Position numbers and translations under genes: made by a program. Positions 24,899 to 36,422 of a stretch of DNA of 64,000 nucleotides are shown here, in pieces. Position 1 is the stretch's first letter; each line of letters begins with the position of its first letter. Source of the DNA: Opeltia flavorubescens (taxonomy: Eukaryota; Ascomycota; Lecanoromycetes; Teloschistales; Teloschistaceae); the NCBI GenBank assembly GCA_000442125.1, contig KE546969.1, positions 372,001 to 436,000 on the forward strand. The letters are read 5' to 3'. The notes beneath the pieces were generated by a model. It was not told the origin of the DNA. It saw only the letters and a program-made list of their open reading frames with translations, and did no database searches.

Positions 24899-25058
24899 GT
24901 TGGGATGAATGTAAACAGCTTGGAGTCTTCTCTGCACAAGATCTCGTAGATCCTTCCTTCCCCGCGAAAACCTGCCGTTCCTGAAATCTGACTTGACCGC
25001 AACCAAACGGTCTACAGAGCTGAACCACAGTTGAGCTTTTGCTCTTCTAGGTCCAGCA

Positions 25059-27828
25059 ATGTACGATGATGCTTCGTACTACACCTTTATTCCAAGTGCG
25101 GCATCTGCAGAGGATAAGCAAAATACTCCAAAACACAAAAGGCGGCAGTCGTTGTTGAAGCAGCCAGATGTAAGCCTAGAACTTTTGTTCGCACAATACT
25201 TGTCTGATCTATCCTACAGGAAGATGCACAAGCTAATGACCGTATCCTAGAGCCAATTGGTGAAACCTCTACTCAATCAAGCCAGAATGCATCTCCACCG
25301 AAAGCCACCTTGAGCAGACGAGCACAGTCCTATACGGATTTCCATTATGCTGCAAAGACTGTCTTACGGAAGGATGTCAGTCCCAAGCAAGAGAAGTCAG
25401 CTGAGAGTCATCAGCTCATACAGGATGATCTCGACTTCGCAGACTGGTACAATGGCTTGGAGACTGGCCTGCTTGACGCAAGTCATGAAGAATATACGTG
25501 AGTCCGCCTACAGATAGGAGAACGAAGCCACATGGGATCCCTCTGATACGGATTATGCATTTAGAGATTACCAACGACAGCTCGATGTTTCTTCCTCTCA
25601 TCTCGACTCATTACTCCACGATACCACGAACACACTTGAACTTCTGTCCACGCTATCCAACTCTTTCAAGATTGTTGAATCCCAGACAGATGCTTTTCAA
25701 AGCCAATGCGAGGGACTCATCAATGAGCAGAAGCGGTTGACCAAATTAGCTGATGGCATCAATCATAATCTGAGGTACTACAGCTTCCTCGAACCAGTCA
25801 CGAAGCGCTTGAACGCTCCAGGTGCCAGCAATTTCGCCCGTAGCGAGGAATTTTCTAATATGCTCGCTCGACTTGATGAATGCTTAGAGTATATGGCCGC
25901 TCATGTATGTGCTTTTTAGTTTTTCGAGGACTCCAGGACGAGACTGATGAATAGATTTAGCCTAAACATCGTGAAGCCTCGACGTATCGCTCCCGATACC
26001 GACTTCTCATGACGAGAGGTTTGACTCTGATCCGTGTAAATTTTGTTGGTGGTTTAAGGGAGATTGCTTCTGATGTCACGGAACGGGTCGCCGATCGGCA
26101 ATTGAACGAGACCACAATGTCCGCCTTGCTGTATGCGAAGTTTCGTGTCGGTGCATCAGAACTCAAGAAGATTGCACAGGAGATCCGTAAGAGGGCTGTC
26201 CGAGCGCCTGGAGCCGAGCAGGGTGCCGAATCAGAGTATCAGAGTCTGATGAATGAATTATACACAAGCTACGCGGCCACCCGAGGAAAACTTGTCATTC
26301 CACTGATAAGAAAGAAGATTGGAGACATAGCGGTGGCACCAAGCACCTCCAAAAAGCTCGTGCCATTCGCCAGGAATAGCATTGGTTACGTCAAGGAGAT
26401 GTGTTCATACGAGAATGAGCTCTGGCGGGAGTGGTTCGAAGGCAAAGATAGTCTCTATGACTTTTTGGAGTCAGTATGCGAACCTCTTTACGACCATTTA
26501 CGACCACGAATAATACACGAAAACGACATTCTGAAATTATGTGAACTGTGCACCTTGCTCCAAACGAGATACATGCACGATCAAGAAGATGATGAGCCAG
26601 TCGATGCTAATGAGCTTGATTTCTCGGTGTTGATCCAACCGGCACTAGAAGATGCGCAAACGAGGCTTGTTTTCCGAACTCAAGCTATACTCAGAGACGA
26701 GATCGAACGATACAAACCCAAGCCGGATGTGCTGGACTATCCTGCAAATAATCGAAAGGTATCGTTATCTGGGACAAAAGGCACACGAGCAGCGACGTCC
26801 GAACGAAAGGAGTCAATTGCTGAGCCAACAACGCCGATGCCAAAGACACCCGTCGTGGTCGAAGAAAGCGACTCACCAAATGGTGAATGGAATTTCGATA
26901 CCCAAGCGGCGTTGCAGGGGTGGTACCCGACGTTGCGAAAAGCGATCTGGCTCCTGAGCAGGATATACCGCCTAGTTAATGTAGAGTGATCCCTCGTTAC
27001 TCTGTCCTGCACTTCATTCTCTAACATAGAAGACACCAGTCCACCGTTTTCGACGACCTCGCCCATCAGATCGTTCACCAGACTACCCTCTCCCTCCACC
27101 ACGCCTCCAGTCTTATTTCTACCTCCCGTTCGCCTGCCGACGGCCACTTATTCCTCATCAAGCATCTTCTCTTCCTCAAACAACAGATTGTCGCCTTCGA
27201 CATCGAATACGTGACTCCAGACGTGACCTTTGATTTCTCCGGCGTCACAAACACCTTTTACGAACTCCGCGATCGAGGCGGATTCTTCGATCCGAGGAAT
27301 TTGTGGAAACATATGAGTGGTAACCTGTTGCCTAAAGTGGTAGAGAACATGCTCGATGCAAAGGTGGAGTTGGATGGCCGGTTGCGAGGTGTAGTCACGG
27401 ACTTCACGACAAGCTTCGCGGATAGGATTCTAGCGCCTGTTGCGGCATCCGCGAAGGGGAAACGGGGTTTCGAGCCTATGAAGGCTGTAGAGCAAGTCAA
27501 AACTGCGGCTGAAAAGGAAGTTCCTGTGCTGAGGAAGAAGTTGGATGAGTATCTCGATGATGGCAGGACTAGGGAGACCTTGGTCAGTGCGGTGATGGAT
27601 CTGGTCGTGCAGGGGTATGAGGTATTTTTCGAGGAGCAGATGAGGGATTTGGGTCCTGAAGGTGGGGGCAGGAGGGGGAAGAGTAAGAAGGGAAAGGGGA
27701 GGGAGGATGAGGTTTGGGATGTGGATATGTTTGAGGAGTGGGCTGGGGGTGTCTTTCGGGTTGGGAAGATTTTGGGGAGGGATGAGGATGGGGATGGGGG
27801 GAGTGAGAGTCCGGGAGGTAGTGTTTAA
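25059..27828 (+). CDS. COG3: Conserved oligomeric Golgi complex subunit 3
   Basis: Subunit of the COG tether that captures retrograde vesicles at the Golgi. Five exons (25059-25169, 25220-25497, 25565-25904, 25961-26980, 27040-27828) give 845 residues. The conserved Sec34/COG3 N-terminal region is clear: a coiled-coil stretch (DYQRQLDVSSSHLDSLLHD, FQSQCEGLINEQKRLTKLAD), then NLRYYSFLEPVTKRLNAPGA and the HREASTYRSRYRLLMTRGLTL segment. The C-terminal part is alpha-helical, ending in a Gly/Asp/Arg-rich low-complexity tail. For intron 2 I chose acceptor 25564: closer AGs (25513, 25520, 25527) either shift the frame or meet a stop, whereas this one restores it and has a CTGATAC branch site. Confidence 0.92.
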
Positions 27829-28127
27829 GCTAACCAGATTGCTTTTGTTTGACTTGTTTGCCGTAAAAAACGGGTGCTTCCAATAACCGAGGAAACGCTG
27901 CTGTCAAATCCTTAAAAGAGAGGGAGAGGAAGATGGGCTTTTATCAACCCCTTTTTCTCATCATAAATTAGAAAATCAGAATCCCAAGTCGATAAATCCC
28001 TACTGGCGTATGATCCCTCATAAAAATCAACCTATCCCCGCTAATATTCATATCTTCATCGCAAACCGTGCTTCTTTTCCATAAAAGGAATTCACTATCC
28101 ACAAGAAAAAGTCATTCAATCCAAACC

Positions 28128-29557
28128 TCACCGTCCCTGCCACAACCCCCTCGCCGTCTCCCTCACCCGTCTCTCCTGCTCCCTGATCATCTCTTCCGTC
28201 TGCCCTCTCGCGTTTCCCCTGGAATCGATTTCCATCTGATCCCCCCATTCGCCATCTGCTTGACCTCCTACTTGATGATTATTACCGCCACCACCACCGC
28301 CATTATCCCTCCTCGGATCTCCACTATATGCCCCATCCATCAACCCTGCCGCACCTCCTTCCCTCAACTTATTAATCGCCCTGATGGTATCGATCGCTGC
28401 ATGCAAAGTCCTCCTCGCATTAAAGTTCTTCTTGATCGTAGGGAGTAGATCCGGGATCCCACTTATACTATCGTCGGCAGGCGAGTTGGATGAGGGTTCC
28501 GCGACAAAAGGATGGGAGAGGGCCTGGTGGGAAGTCATGCGCTGCTGGGGGTCGATGGTGAGGCATTTCTTGATGAAGTCGCGGGCGGGGAGGGAGACGC
28601 CGCGCCAGTATTCGAGCGGGGTGAAGGAGTAGTCTGCTATGAGGATTGCTTGCATTTCTTCGAGGTTGGAGTCGCGGTCGAAGGGGGTGTAGCCGCAGAG
28701 GAGGAAGTAGGTTATTACGCCGATTGCCCAGACGTCGCTTGAATGGTAAGGTTTCATGTTAGGGAGAAGTAGTTGGAAAAAGGGGTAACAAGAGGAGAAG
28801 GGAGAATCTCTTACACTGGTTTCCCATGTCCTGTTTTCTTGAATATCTCGGGCGCCATATAACCTGGGGTGCCGCATGTTGTTGTGAGAACGTGGAAGGC
28901 TTCTTCGTCCATGATTCTTGATAGACCGAAGTCGGCGATGAGCAGATCGGCATTATCTTCTGGGGTTCGGAAGAGGAGGTTCTCGGGCTTCAAATCACGG
29001 TGGACAATGCCATGATCGTGCAGGTATGCAACAGCGGAGAGTGTTGCGCGAATGAGGTCTGCAGCGTCGCTCTCGTAGTAACTTCCTTTCCTGCATATTC
29101 GGTCGAAGAGTTCCCCGCCGAGGGCCAGATCGGTGACGAGGTATACTTGGAAACGTTTCAGCAAGGTGAGGTTTTGGAGGATGGGGAGATTAAGGGATCC
29201 TAACGGTTATTCATGGTTTCGAAGTAATCCACCAGTGTCAGAATGTTTTGGTGGCCCATTGAGACTTTCTTCAATACAGCAATCTCGTTTCGAACCTGAT
29301 GAACAGCCACTTAGCTTCCTGATTTCTGGGTCTTGACCTTGTATACCATGCGGGCTCCTTCACATAACCAGTTGACATACCATGTGTTCCCTTCCAGCCA
29401 TCATTCTCTTATTGATCACCTTTGCCGCATAGTATCTACCCGTATCAATGTGCACGCATTCTTTCACCACTGAATATGAACCAGCTCCGAGCGTCTTTCC
29501 GGTCTTGTACCGGCATGGTTGGATCTGAGGTTTCGATTGGCCGTTCTGCGAGGCCAT
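28128..29557 (-). CDS. Calcium/calmodulin-dependent protein kinase (CMK1/CMKA-like)
   Basis: Ser/Thr kinase of 402 residues in four exons on minus (29381-29557, 29205-29295, 28815-29145, 28128-28737). The glycine loop is GAGSYSVVKE, the ATP-binding lysine K46 (AAKVINK), the catalytic loop HRDLKPEN with D140, and the metal motif DFG at 161-163. The activation segment is TTTCGTPGYMAPE and the C-lobe DVWAIGVITYFLLCGYTPFD. After the kinase domain, LPTIKKNFNARRTLHAAIDT is basic and amphipathic like the autoinhibitory and calmodulin-binding segment of CaMK I/IV. A Gly-rich and charged tail ends the protein. Membership in the CaMK group is firm; the exact orthologue is not tested. Confidence 0.93.
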
Positions 29558-30155
29558 TGTGGGATGCTTTGGAAAGACAGAGCTCTAGATCGCCATCCGG
29601 GGTTTGTCCCACAATCGATCGGTTGGAAGTGAGTGAAGATCGCTACGCAGTCGGTATCTCCAGAGCGACGCAATTGGTTTTTGAATAAGGCTGGCTGTCT
29701 TGAGCCTTGTTGAAGTTGGGTTGGGATGGACGTGGAATGTGTCAATTCAAAGAATGCTAGAATTGAGTATGAACGACTTCCAATCTGTACTAAGGACGGA
29801 CTTAGTTTTATTTGGGATATATATACTTCAAATATCAATGCGCTGGTGAAGGTTTGTTGGTGTGTCGTGGAAGCGTGGGAGAACGTATGCGGGGCCTGGC
29901 GGAGCTGGTAATTGCACCTGCAGCAACTTACACGATTGCTTTCCTCGTTTGCTACTGAGTATATTAAATCATTTATACTGCCGCATTATACATAATGTTC
30001 ATTGAGAAGTTGTAATGTATGCATTGGCAGGTTTGGGTGGCACCATAGAAAATAATCCGAAAGTCAAATCTCTATTTATTCTCATCTCGCAAGATCAGGG
30101 TATCTATCGTGCTCTTCCCAAATGCGCCTTGTATCATGAATCGTGTCCTCGCGGC
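29558..30155. other. Intergenic region, upstream of the CaM kinase
   Basis: Promoter and leader of the kinase on minus, then the 3' flank of the AMMECR1-domain gene. A long minus-strand frame (to 29838) overlaps the kinase start but has no conserved features and is leader sequence. Nothing else seen. Confidence 0.5.
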
Positions 30156-31222
30156 TTAGGAACCCCCCCAAGTCCTACTCTTAGACTCCTCAAATTGTTG
30201 GTCCACCCAAGCCCGCCATTCCCTCCAGGTATTCCATCCACAGCCCTCCCCTTTCCCTTCGTACCTGACCGCCCTCAAGTCGCTCACGTTCCTCCAGTCC
30301 CTGCTACGACCGGTCCATCCTGCTTTACGCATGAGGCTTACAATGGTTTCCTCCTTCGACCATCCCTGCTCGACGGCTACACTAGGGAGGTATGTGGCAC
30401 CTAGTCGCCGACCGTGGTATGTGAAGGAAATGCGTAGACCGTGCGTACCGAGGTTCCAGTCGAGGGGATGGGCGCAAGGCGTGAAGGTATGGAGGAGTGT
30501 GATATGGTTCGCAAGTGTGGAGAGCTCGGAAGAACCAATAGGTGAGAAGCGCGTATCATCAAAAGCCCTGAGAAGTGTTAGTAGAACATAGAGGTCTTGT
30601 GGTCAGGTGTGCTAGCTTACGCAGTCAAGGCATAATTCTCAAGGCCAGCCGACAGATCCTGGGGCTCGAAAGTGCCGATGCAGCCTCGTAAAGATTTATG
30701 ACCGCGGGCAGAAACGGTGTTCCATGTCACGAAAAGCGGATACTGCTCTTCTCTTAATGCTGGAGACGGTTGCTCAGATCGCCGACCAAAAGAGAAGAAG
30801 GAAGATTTGGAAGATGTCTTGGAGGAGCTGTCATCCAAACCCAAGCGAGAGGAAGACGGGGAGAACGAGGATGGGGTGGAAGAGGATGAGGCAGATGCCG
30901 GAGATGGTGCTTGGAGACGGGAGATGCTGGGAAGACGGAGCTTCGATGACTGCTTGGTAGGTTGCTCGACTGCGGAGACGTCCTCGTCGGAATCGAGTTC
31001 TTCTAGCGGGTGGTCGGATTCCGACATATGTTCATCGCCATCTTCATTATCTAGGTCATGGTCTAGGTGGCTGGAATCCTCGTTAAGTAGCCGCCCTGTT
31101 TGATCTTTGCTTTGATATTGAATCCAAAAATCTTCGACCTGACGTAGACTGAGGTGTTGGCGTTTCTCGAGGCTGGCTGCTAGAACATCGAAACAGAACA
31201 GGCAATGAGCAACTGTTGCCAT
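30156..31222 (-). CDS. AMMECR1-domain protein
   Basis: Two exons on minus (30621-31222, 30156-30567) give 337 residues. The AMMECR1 domain is recognised by LFVTWNTVSARGHKSLRGCI followed by GTFEPQDLSAGLENYALTA in exon 1, then DDTRFSPI and the ITLLHTF...DWNLGTHGLRISFTYHGRR region in exon 2. The conserved N-terminus (ATVAHCLFCFDVLAASLEKR) fits fungal members. Between residues ~50 and 150 an acidic, then Ser/Pro-rich insert separates the N-terminal piece from the domain core. The domain is universal in archaea and eukaryotes, and its biochemical role is unsettled. The exon 2 tail is Trp-rich (GWNTWREWRAWVDQQFEESK). Confidence 0.9.
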
Positions 31223-32170
31223 GTCCTAGCCAGTGTAAGCCCTGCCACCCAAGATAGGGTTCAGGGACGGGTGAATGGGACACTAGGTTTGAGACGGACG
31301 AAGCTGATGGCAAGGCATGACAACGGTATCAGTCAGGCACCACAGGAGCATGAGGAAGACTGAGGCTCTTGCAAACCATGTCGTCAGGGAGACATCTGAT
31401 CTGTAAGCGGGAGATTTATCATGCAAGCCTCCTTCTAGCCGCCGCCTCGCAGCCGGCGGCCTCTTTCCTGGGACCCGATCAATACACTTCGAACCTGTGT
31501 ATTCCAGCGAAGAAGATCTCCAGCCAGCGTTACAGACATAATAGTCCCCATATGGTAGTGAACGCGTAAACATATGAGCCCGTTCGATCCAGGCCAATGG
31601 AGCTGACCTCATCTAGCATGCCGAGATACTAGTGCATGAACATCAACACCGCCAGGATCATCCGAAGCTCCTTTCGTCTCAAGTGTCCCTATCCAGGCGC
31701 ATACTCGCTCTGCATGATTGCTCTCTGCTGGCTCATCCCATGATTTCTTGGACTATATCCTTTGCATGCAGTGTTCCAGTACCCCTAGGTATAGTGGATC
31801 CATACCACCCTCACTCTCTGTCCACTGAAGCCCAATATGTTCTGATCTCGTAATGCGTTCATTCTGGCCAATCTCCTGCAAATCTCATATACTCCTTTAT
31901 CCATAATTCATGCATTTCGTTCCTTGATCATGCTTGGCCGGTCGTGTCCGTTGTTCATAAGCCTCCATTTCCCCGACCTCGACTTATAACCTTTGCCAAG
32001 ATCAAAAGCCTAGGAAGGAATTACTATCACTGTTCACTTCAATCGTCGCTCATTACCTTGCTTCTGTCGCTGGCCGACCCTTGACACATCGCCGATAGCC
32101 CAAAGACCCAACACCCTCATATCCTTTCCATCTTTCCTTCACCCAAGCTGGACCAGGCAAAAAAGCAAGT
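31223..32170. other. Intergenic region between AMMECR1 gene (-) and the secreted peptide (+)
   Basis: No supported gene. It must contain both divergent promoters. From about 31990 it is C/T-rich, and CTTATAAC near 31980 may be the TATA element of the secreted-peptide gene. The short frames show no conserved composition. Confidence 0.45.
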
Positions 32171-32414
32171 ATGAAATCAACATTCGCCACAATCGCCTTC
32201 TTGGTTGCACTTGCCCTTGCTTTACCGCATAACCTCCAAAGTCGAGGTAAGTTGCTTCTATTATTTCGTGGCTTCCTCTCGCTCGCTACACATGGTCATC
32301 AAACGTTGAGCTGACATCCGCGTCCCAGACGTATCCGTCGAGGTACCGTCGATGACCGATGGAGCTGGTAACATTGTGGAATTCAACCCGGCGGGTGTCG
32401 TAACGGGGACTTAG
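32171..32414 (+). CDS. Small secreted peptide, 53 residues
   Basis: Two exons (32171-32246, 32329-32414) joined at a GTAAGT...CCCAG intron. The first ~18 residues (MKSTFATIAFLVALALAL) form a clear signal peptide with probable cleavage after ALA or before PHN. The mature part is about 33 residues, acidic, Cys-free and rich in Val/Gly/Asn/Pro (DVSVEVPSMTDGAGNIVEFN...), with one Arg (QSR) between leader and tail that might be a processing site. Too short for ordinary ORF finders. I do not recognise a family; possibilities are a secreted effector-like peptide or cell-wall peptide. Coding status rests on the signal peptide plus clean splice sites. Confidence 0.55.
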
Positions 32415-32812
32415 ATATTGGGCGGACTAGCTTGGTCTTCAGATCTTACGATAGTCATAATGGCGTTGAGAAAGTTCGGCTCGGCGAAACAATGAACAAT
32501 TACGCAACCCATTACTTGTTGCTTTTGGATATAACATCCCAATAATGGGCGGTACAAAAAAACTTCTTCGATCTCCAAGATGGCGTTTATAGCTGCTACA
32601 CGATACTTCTTCTCCTATGTTATGTACGTCACTTTCGATGTTCACATACCTTCATTCATCACTTCAATCAATCAATTTTGTTGAGTCAGAGAAACATCGG
32701 TGATGCCTTTGAGATTTTTTTCTTTTATTATTTCTTCGTTGAAGCCACACTTTCGCGATATAACCAGAAGAAGCAACGATTGTTCTGCACTATTGCATAG
32801 ATACTCTATGAT
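32415..32812. other. Intergenic region between two plus-strand genes
   Basis: 3' flank of the secreted-peptide gene and promoter of the following orphan. AT-rich towards 32700. No RNA gene, repeat or supported frame seen. Confidence 0.45.
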
Positions 32813-34513
32813 ATGCCACATCGTCGGGCTCGTCCTTGGCGGCGGGCGCTCTCTGTGAGGAAGATGTACAATGACCTCCGTTATATTGCCCGGGATTTCC
32901 TGCAAAAGATAGCCGTTACTATGAGCGCGAATGCTCCTGGACCCAATCATGAAGGCGACCAAGGAGAAACCCAGGATAATGATGCCGCCTCGTCCGCATC
33001 TTCGACGAGTTCGGCAGACGCTAATGGCTTTCGAGACTACGATAATCGTCATTCATCTTTTGTCGATAATGTCTTCATGCTCAATAGAAACGCGACTTCG
33101 AATCAGACTAACTTGAGCGACGACGAGGTAGAGCACCTACGGTCTATAGAGTTCTACAGGCGACTGCGAATACTTGCTAATGAACTTCAACCGTGGGAAC
33201 CGAACTCCACGCCATCTCCCCTGGACATCCGACCAATCCTGCTTGCCAACTATCGAACTCTACAATTTGTGGAGGATCTAGCGGTTGGAAACCATGACGG
33301 ATACTCTGCAGCACTCGGGAACCAAGAATATGACCATTACTACAGCGGTTTACGGACTTGTGTCGAGCAAGTTTCGGAATTCGCTGCCTCAGCTTTGCAG
33401 GAGCTGGCTGATCCCCATCTGCCCCCCGGTATTGCACTTACTATCCCTCCCGTCTACGAGCCAACAGATCTTCCTCCCTACACTGCGACGGCATTACCAC
33501 CGAGGTACTCCTTTATGGTACCCGCTGAACACGCCACGCAAGATGCTCCTGTATGTAACGAGCGAGATTGTCCTGTTCGAATACTCGACATCGAACATTC
33601 ACGCGGATTGTATCATCATGATGGTCAGATGGGCCCGGTAACGCATCCCCAAGATACATGGTTACCGTCGTTTGGACAGTCCAACCCGCCGCCCAAGGTA
33701 TGGTGCGCTTACAACTTCATGGTCTTGGGGATTGCGAGGCGTGATCATCATGCGATGGTCGCTGCTTTTGTACGACATCACAGTCATCCTTGGAGGTCTC
33801 AATCTGAGTACGATTCACCAATGGCGACGCAGGCAAACAATCCAGCGGAATGGTTCAATATCAAAGATTCGTCGAGTCAGAGGCTAGAGCAATCGAAGAG
33901 GATTCCGTATCCACAGCGTCTAATACCGATTGCGGAAATTGAGAATCAAGGCTTGGAAGTAAACAGAGACTCGATGCCAAGCTTTGTTATAGGAAGGGAG
34001 CTGGATTCCCCGGAAAGAGGGAGGCACAGACCAACGATGCCGTCGCGACTTGGTGTCGGAGGCTTTCACGACGACTATCATCAAACATCTAGCTTTATCC
34101 AGCCAGTATTCGCGCTTAATCATTCAAGGGAAACAATTGATCGGTCTGCCATTATTCCGCCTCTGAGGATTAATATCAGACGTTTGGACAATGTAGCCAA
34201 TTCTCAGCAAACACGTCAGCTTTCAGAATCTTTAAACATCGATGCTGATTCCCACGACCCAGGGAGCATCTTTGTTGCTAGCGCCAATCTCACAAGGATA
34301 CTACCAATCGAAAGGAGTACATGTCGTGAGTCCTACTGGCCTGACTCCCTACGACCTCAAAATGAGGGTCTAAGACGTCGGCATAGCGTCGACAGCGCCA
34401 TACGCGATCACAACGGACACCAGACCGGCGCTCACGTTGTTCCACCTTTCCCAGGTCGACCTGAACCACATTCTCCGTTTGCCAGGCGGTTGGGGCCCCT
34501 TCCGCTCCCGTAG
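32813..34513 (+). CDS. Large hypothetical protein with two PPxY motifs
   Basis: Single uninterrupted frame of 566 residues. In-frame ATGs at residue 18 and residue 37 (MSANAPGPNHEG) are alternative starts. The first ~35 residues are strongly basic (MPHRRARPWRRALSVRK), which would suit a nuclear or mitochondrial signal if used. Residues ~50-75 are acidic and Ser-rich. A helical region at ~105-200 (EVEHLRSIEFYRRLRILANE) is followed by a Pro-rich segment with PPVY at 212-215 and PPRY at 229-232, both matching the PPxY ligand of WW domains such as those of Rsp5/NEDD4 ligases. The C-terminal half is polar and disordered. No known domain recognised. Confidence 0.7.
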   Translation: MPHRRARPWRRALSVRKMYNDLRYIARDFLQKIAVTMSANAPGPNHEGDQGETQDNDAASSASSTSSADANGFRDYDNRHSSFVDNVFMLNRNATSNQTNLSDDEVEHLRSIEFYRRLRILANELQPWEPNSTPSPLDIRPILLANYRTLQFVEDLAVGNHDGYSAALGNQEYDHYYSGLRTCVEQVSEFAASALQELADPHLPPGIALTIPPVYEPTDLPPYTATALPPRYSFMVPAEHATQDAPVCNERDCPVRILDIEHSRGLYHHDGQMGPVTHPQDTWLPSFGQSNPPPKVWCAYNFMVLGIARRDHHAMVAAFVRHHSHPWRSQSEYDSPMATQANNPAEWFNIKDSSSQRLEQSKRIPYPQRLIPIAEIENQGLEVNRDSMPSFVIGRELDSPERGRHRPTMPSRLGVGGFHDDYHQTSSFIQPVFALNHSRETIDRSAIIPPLRINIRRLDNVANSQQTRQLSESLNIDADSHDPGSIFVASANLTRILPIERSTCRESYWPDSLRPQNEGLRRRHSVDSAIRDHNGHQTGAHVVPPFPGRPEPHSPFARRLGPLPLP

Positions 34514-35783
34514 GCAGGGCGCTTCGTCGTTCTTGATTATCACAGTGTGGACACGGGCGGATATCACAAAAGAAAAGTTACTGTTACTGTTTCCAGAGGC
34601 TTAAGCGATGAAGATCAAGCGTTCTTCCCATCAGATTGCACATTTTCGTCAGATTGAACGAGCCCATGACCAGGGGTTGATCGCAGAGCCTCCTTATTCA
34701 ATGCTGGATATGTAATGTATGATCCTTGCTAGATTTGTGTAGCTTATAGCAAAATATAGAGTCACGAAGGTTCTTGCTCGCATACTTTCTCTCACACTCG
34801 AGGTTTTGCCAATATCATCCACACTTAAGTACTATACGGAAGCCATTAGATTGCTGTACGATAGCCTTAGCGGCAGAGAAGGAATTGTAATAGAGAATTA
34901 TGTAAGGAAAATACAATGTCTTCTCCGATCCAAAAAACTTGTGCTAGAGTCTTTGAATGTTGCACAAGAGTTAGGTCAAGTGATATAAAATTTTCATGAC
35001 TTCACATCAAACACCGGCTTTTAAGAAAAGGATGGTATGTCATTAGTCCAACTATTGGCATCTGCAGTGTCTTGCAAGAGATTTCCAATTAATAGTTGTG
35101 AAGATAATGAGATATAATTAAGAAGCTGACAGTGCTGCCGGTTTCTTGAATTAATGATTAGATTTGCGCATAGTTCTTCATTACTCGTATCCACCAGGTT
35201 TTGCACCAGTTCAGGTTTTGCACCAGTCTAACAGCTTGGCGCCAAGTCCTATTCACGCTAGCTATATAAGGTAGAGCTTCCTAGTCCTCTTGGCACGCTA
35301 GCCTGAAGGGCTTGAAGCTTGGCGCCAAGCTGTTAGACTGGTGCAAAACCTGAACTGGTGCAAAACCTGGTGGATATGAGTAAGCTTAATTCCGGGCGGA
35401 CTTCGGGCTCGGACATGGCTAGAGTAACACTAAGCTACTTTTGGTCGCTGTCAGCTGTAGAAAACGTAAGTTGGCAGAGGGTACCCTATATTATTGTTCT
35501 TCACTGCGAAAATACATATCCTAAACCTCAAGATCAATCTTCAGCAACACCGTATTGAATGGGTCTGCAATCACGTCATCTTCATCTGTCCAACTCCGGT
35601 TCTTGTTCATTTGTAACATCTGATGAACTTCTCTATGCCTATGTAAGCCTTGCTACTATGATAATACAAAATTTTGCTCTGTTCTCAGCTACCATGTAGA
35701 GAGAGAAGGAGAAAGGGAATCGAGACCCGACATCCTCAAAAGTGTAACCCACTTAGGATAAACTCCTTCGGAGCGCAGCGTTT
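34514..35783. other. AT-rich gene-poor island
   Basis: Lower GC than the surroundings, with no gene I can support. It holds the large inverted repeat described separately. Two short frames beginning MQNLVD, one on each strand, are just the mirrored repeat arms. Confidence 0.6.
35181..35383. repeat. Inverted repeat with 66-base arms (foldback/MITE-like)
   Basis: Left arm 35181-35246 and right arm 35318-35383 are reverse complements with one mismatch (position 35187), around a 71-base centre. Each arm contains a tandem direct repeat of GGTTTTGCACCAGT. Each arm ends inward in the 12-base palindrome CTTGGCGCCAAG. The centre holds two GCTAGC sites and a TATATAAGG. The transcript would form a near-perfect 66-base-pair hairpin. 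I found no transposase, and target-site duplications are not obvious beyond the TTACTC outer ends that belong to the arms. Confidence 0.92.
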
Positions 35784-36203
35784 TCATTTTTGTGGATTGT
35801 CCCCAGCAATAGACTCTGGTATAACATCCCACGCCAGAGCAGATGGTTGATTCTTGACGTCAATAACATTTATGGACTCCAGCCACCCACCAGTGTTTCG
35901 ATCTATGGATGTGATCCCAGCATCAAATACTGCTTTCTGGTGAATGAGGTGAATCATCAGGATGTGTCTCGGCCGTTGGAAGCATAGACCGTGTCCGTTC
36001 TCCTTTTCCTTCCGAGCTTCAGGGAAGCACTCCCATTTCATCCTGCTAAGTACGGGTCCACAGCAAAGCTCAGTAAAATGCATAGCAAAACTAGAACAAC
36101 GATAATGAGGTCGTTCAGCAAAAGAATCAGGTAACAAAACATTCATGTCTTTAGCAATTTTCTGAGAACTGTTCATATTGCAATCCTCTAGGGTTATGCT
36201 CAT
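35784..36203 (-). CDS. Possible hypothetical protein, 139 residues
   Basis: Uninterrupted frame on minus starting MSITLEDCNMNSSQ. It is AT-richer than neighbouring genes, contains five Cys, and has no recognised domain. It sits next to the inverted-repeat island, so it may be a lineage-specific gene, a decayed remnant or a chance frame. No introns or promoter elements support it. Confidence 0.3.
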   Translation of the reverse strand: MSITLEDCNMNSSQKIAKDMNVLLPDSFAERPHYRCSSFAMHFTELCCGPVLSRMKWECFPEARKEKENGHGLCFQRPRHILMIHLIHQKAVFDAGITSIDRNTGGWLESINVIDVKNQPSALAWDVIPESIAGDNPQK

Positions 36204-36422
36204 TCATGCTCAACTCAACCTACAATCCCCCTCCGGTAATAGCCCATTGATACCAGTGAAGTCTCCTTGGTCTGTGCCCATATCTCCGATTGGTTGTGAT
36301 CCCAATGATCAGAGACATTGGAAGCACTAGTGTATTCCATCTCGTTTCTGCAGGATCACCTTCATTTCATCCAACACGGAAATACGAAAGTGAAGGAAGT
36401 TGTTGAAAACAAGAGTACGTCA

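Noticed and set aside
29464-29838. 124-residue minus frame overlapping the start of the CaM kinase
   Set aside because: It runs antisense-free through the kinase leader in another register with no conserved residues; it is 5' leader sequence.
34806-34988. 60-residue plus frame in the AT-rich island
   Set aside because: Isolated short frame with no signal peptide, motif or splice support in AT-rich DNA; probably chance.
35021-35206. Two short frames starting MQNLVD on opposite strands (35206 minus, 35358 plus)
   Set aside because: They share their first residues only because they begin in mirrored arms of the inverted repeat.
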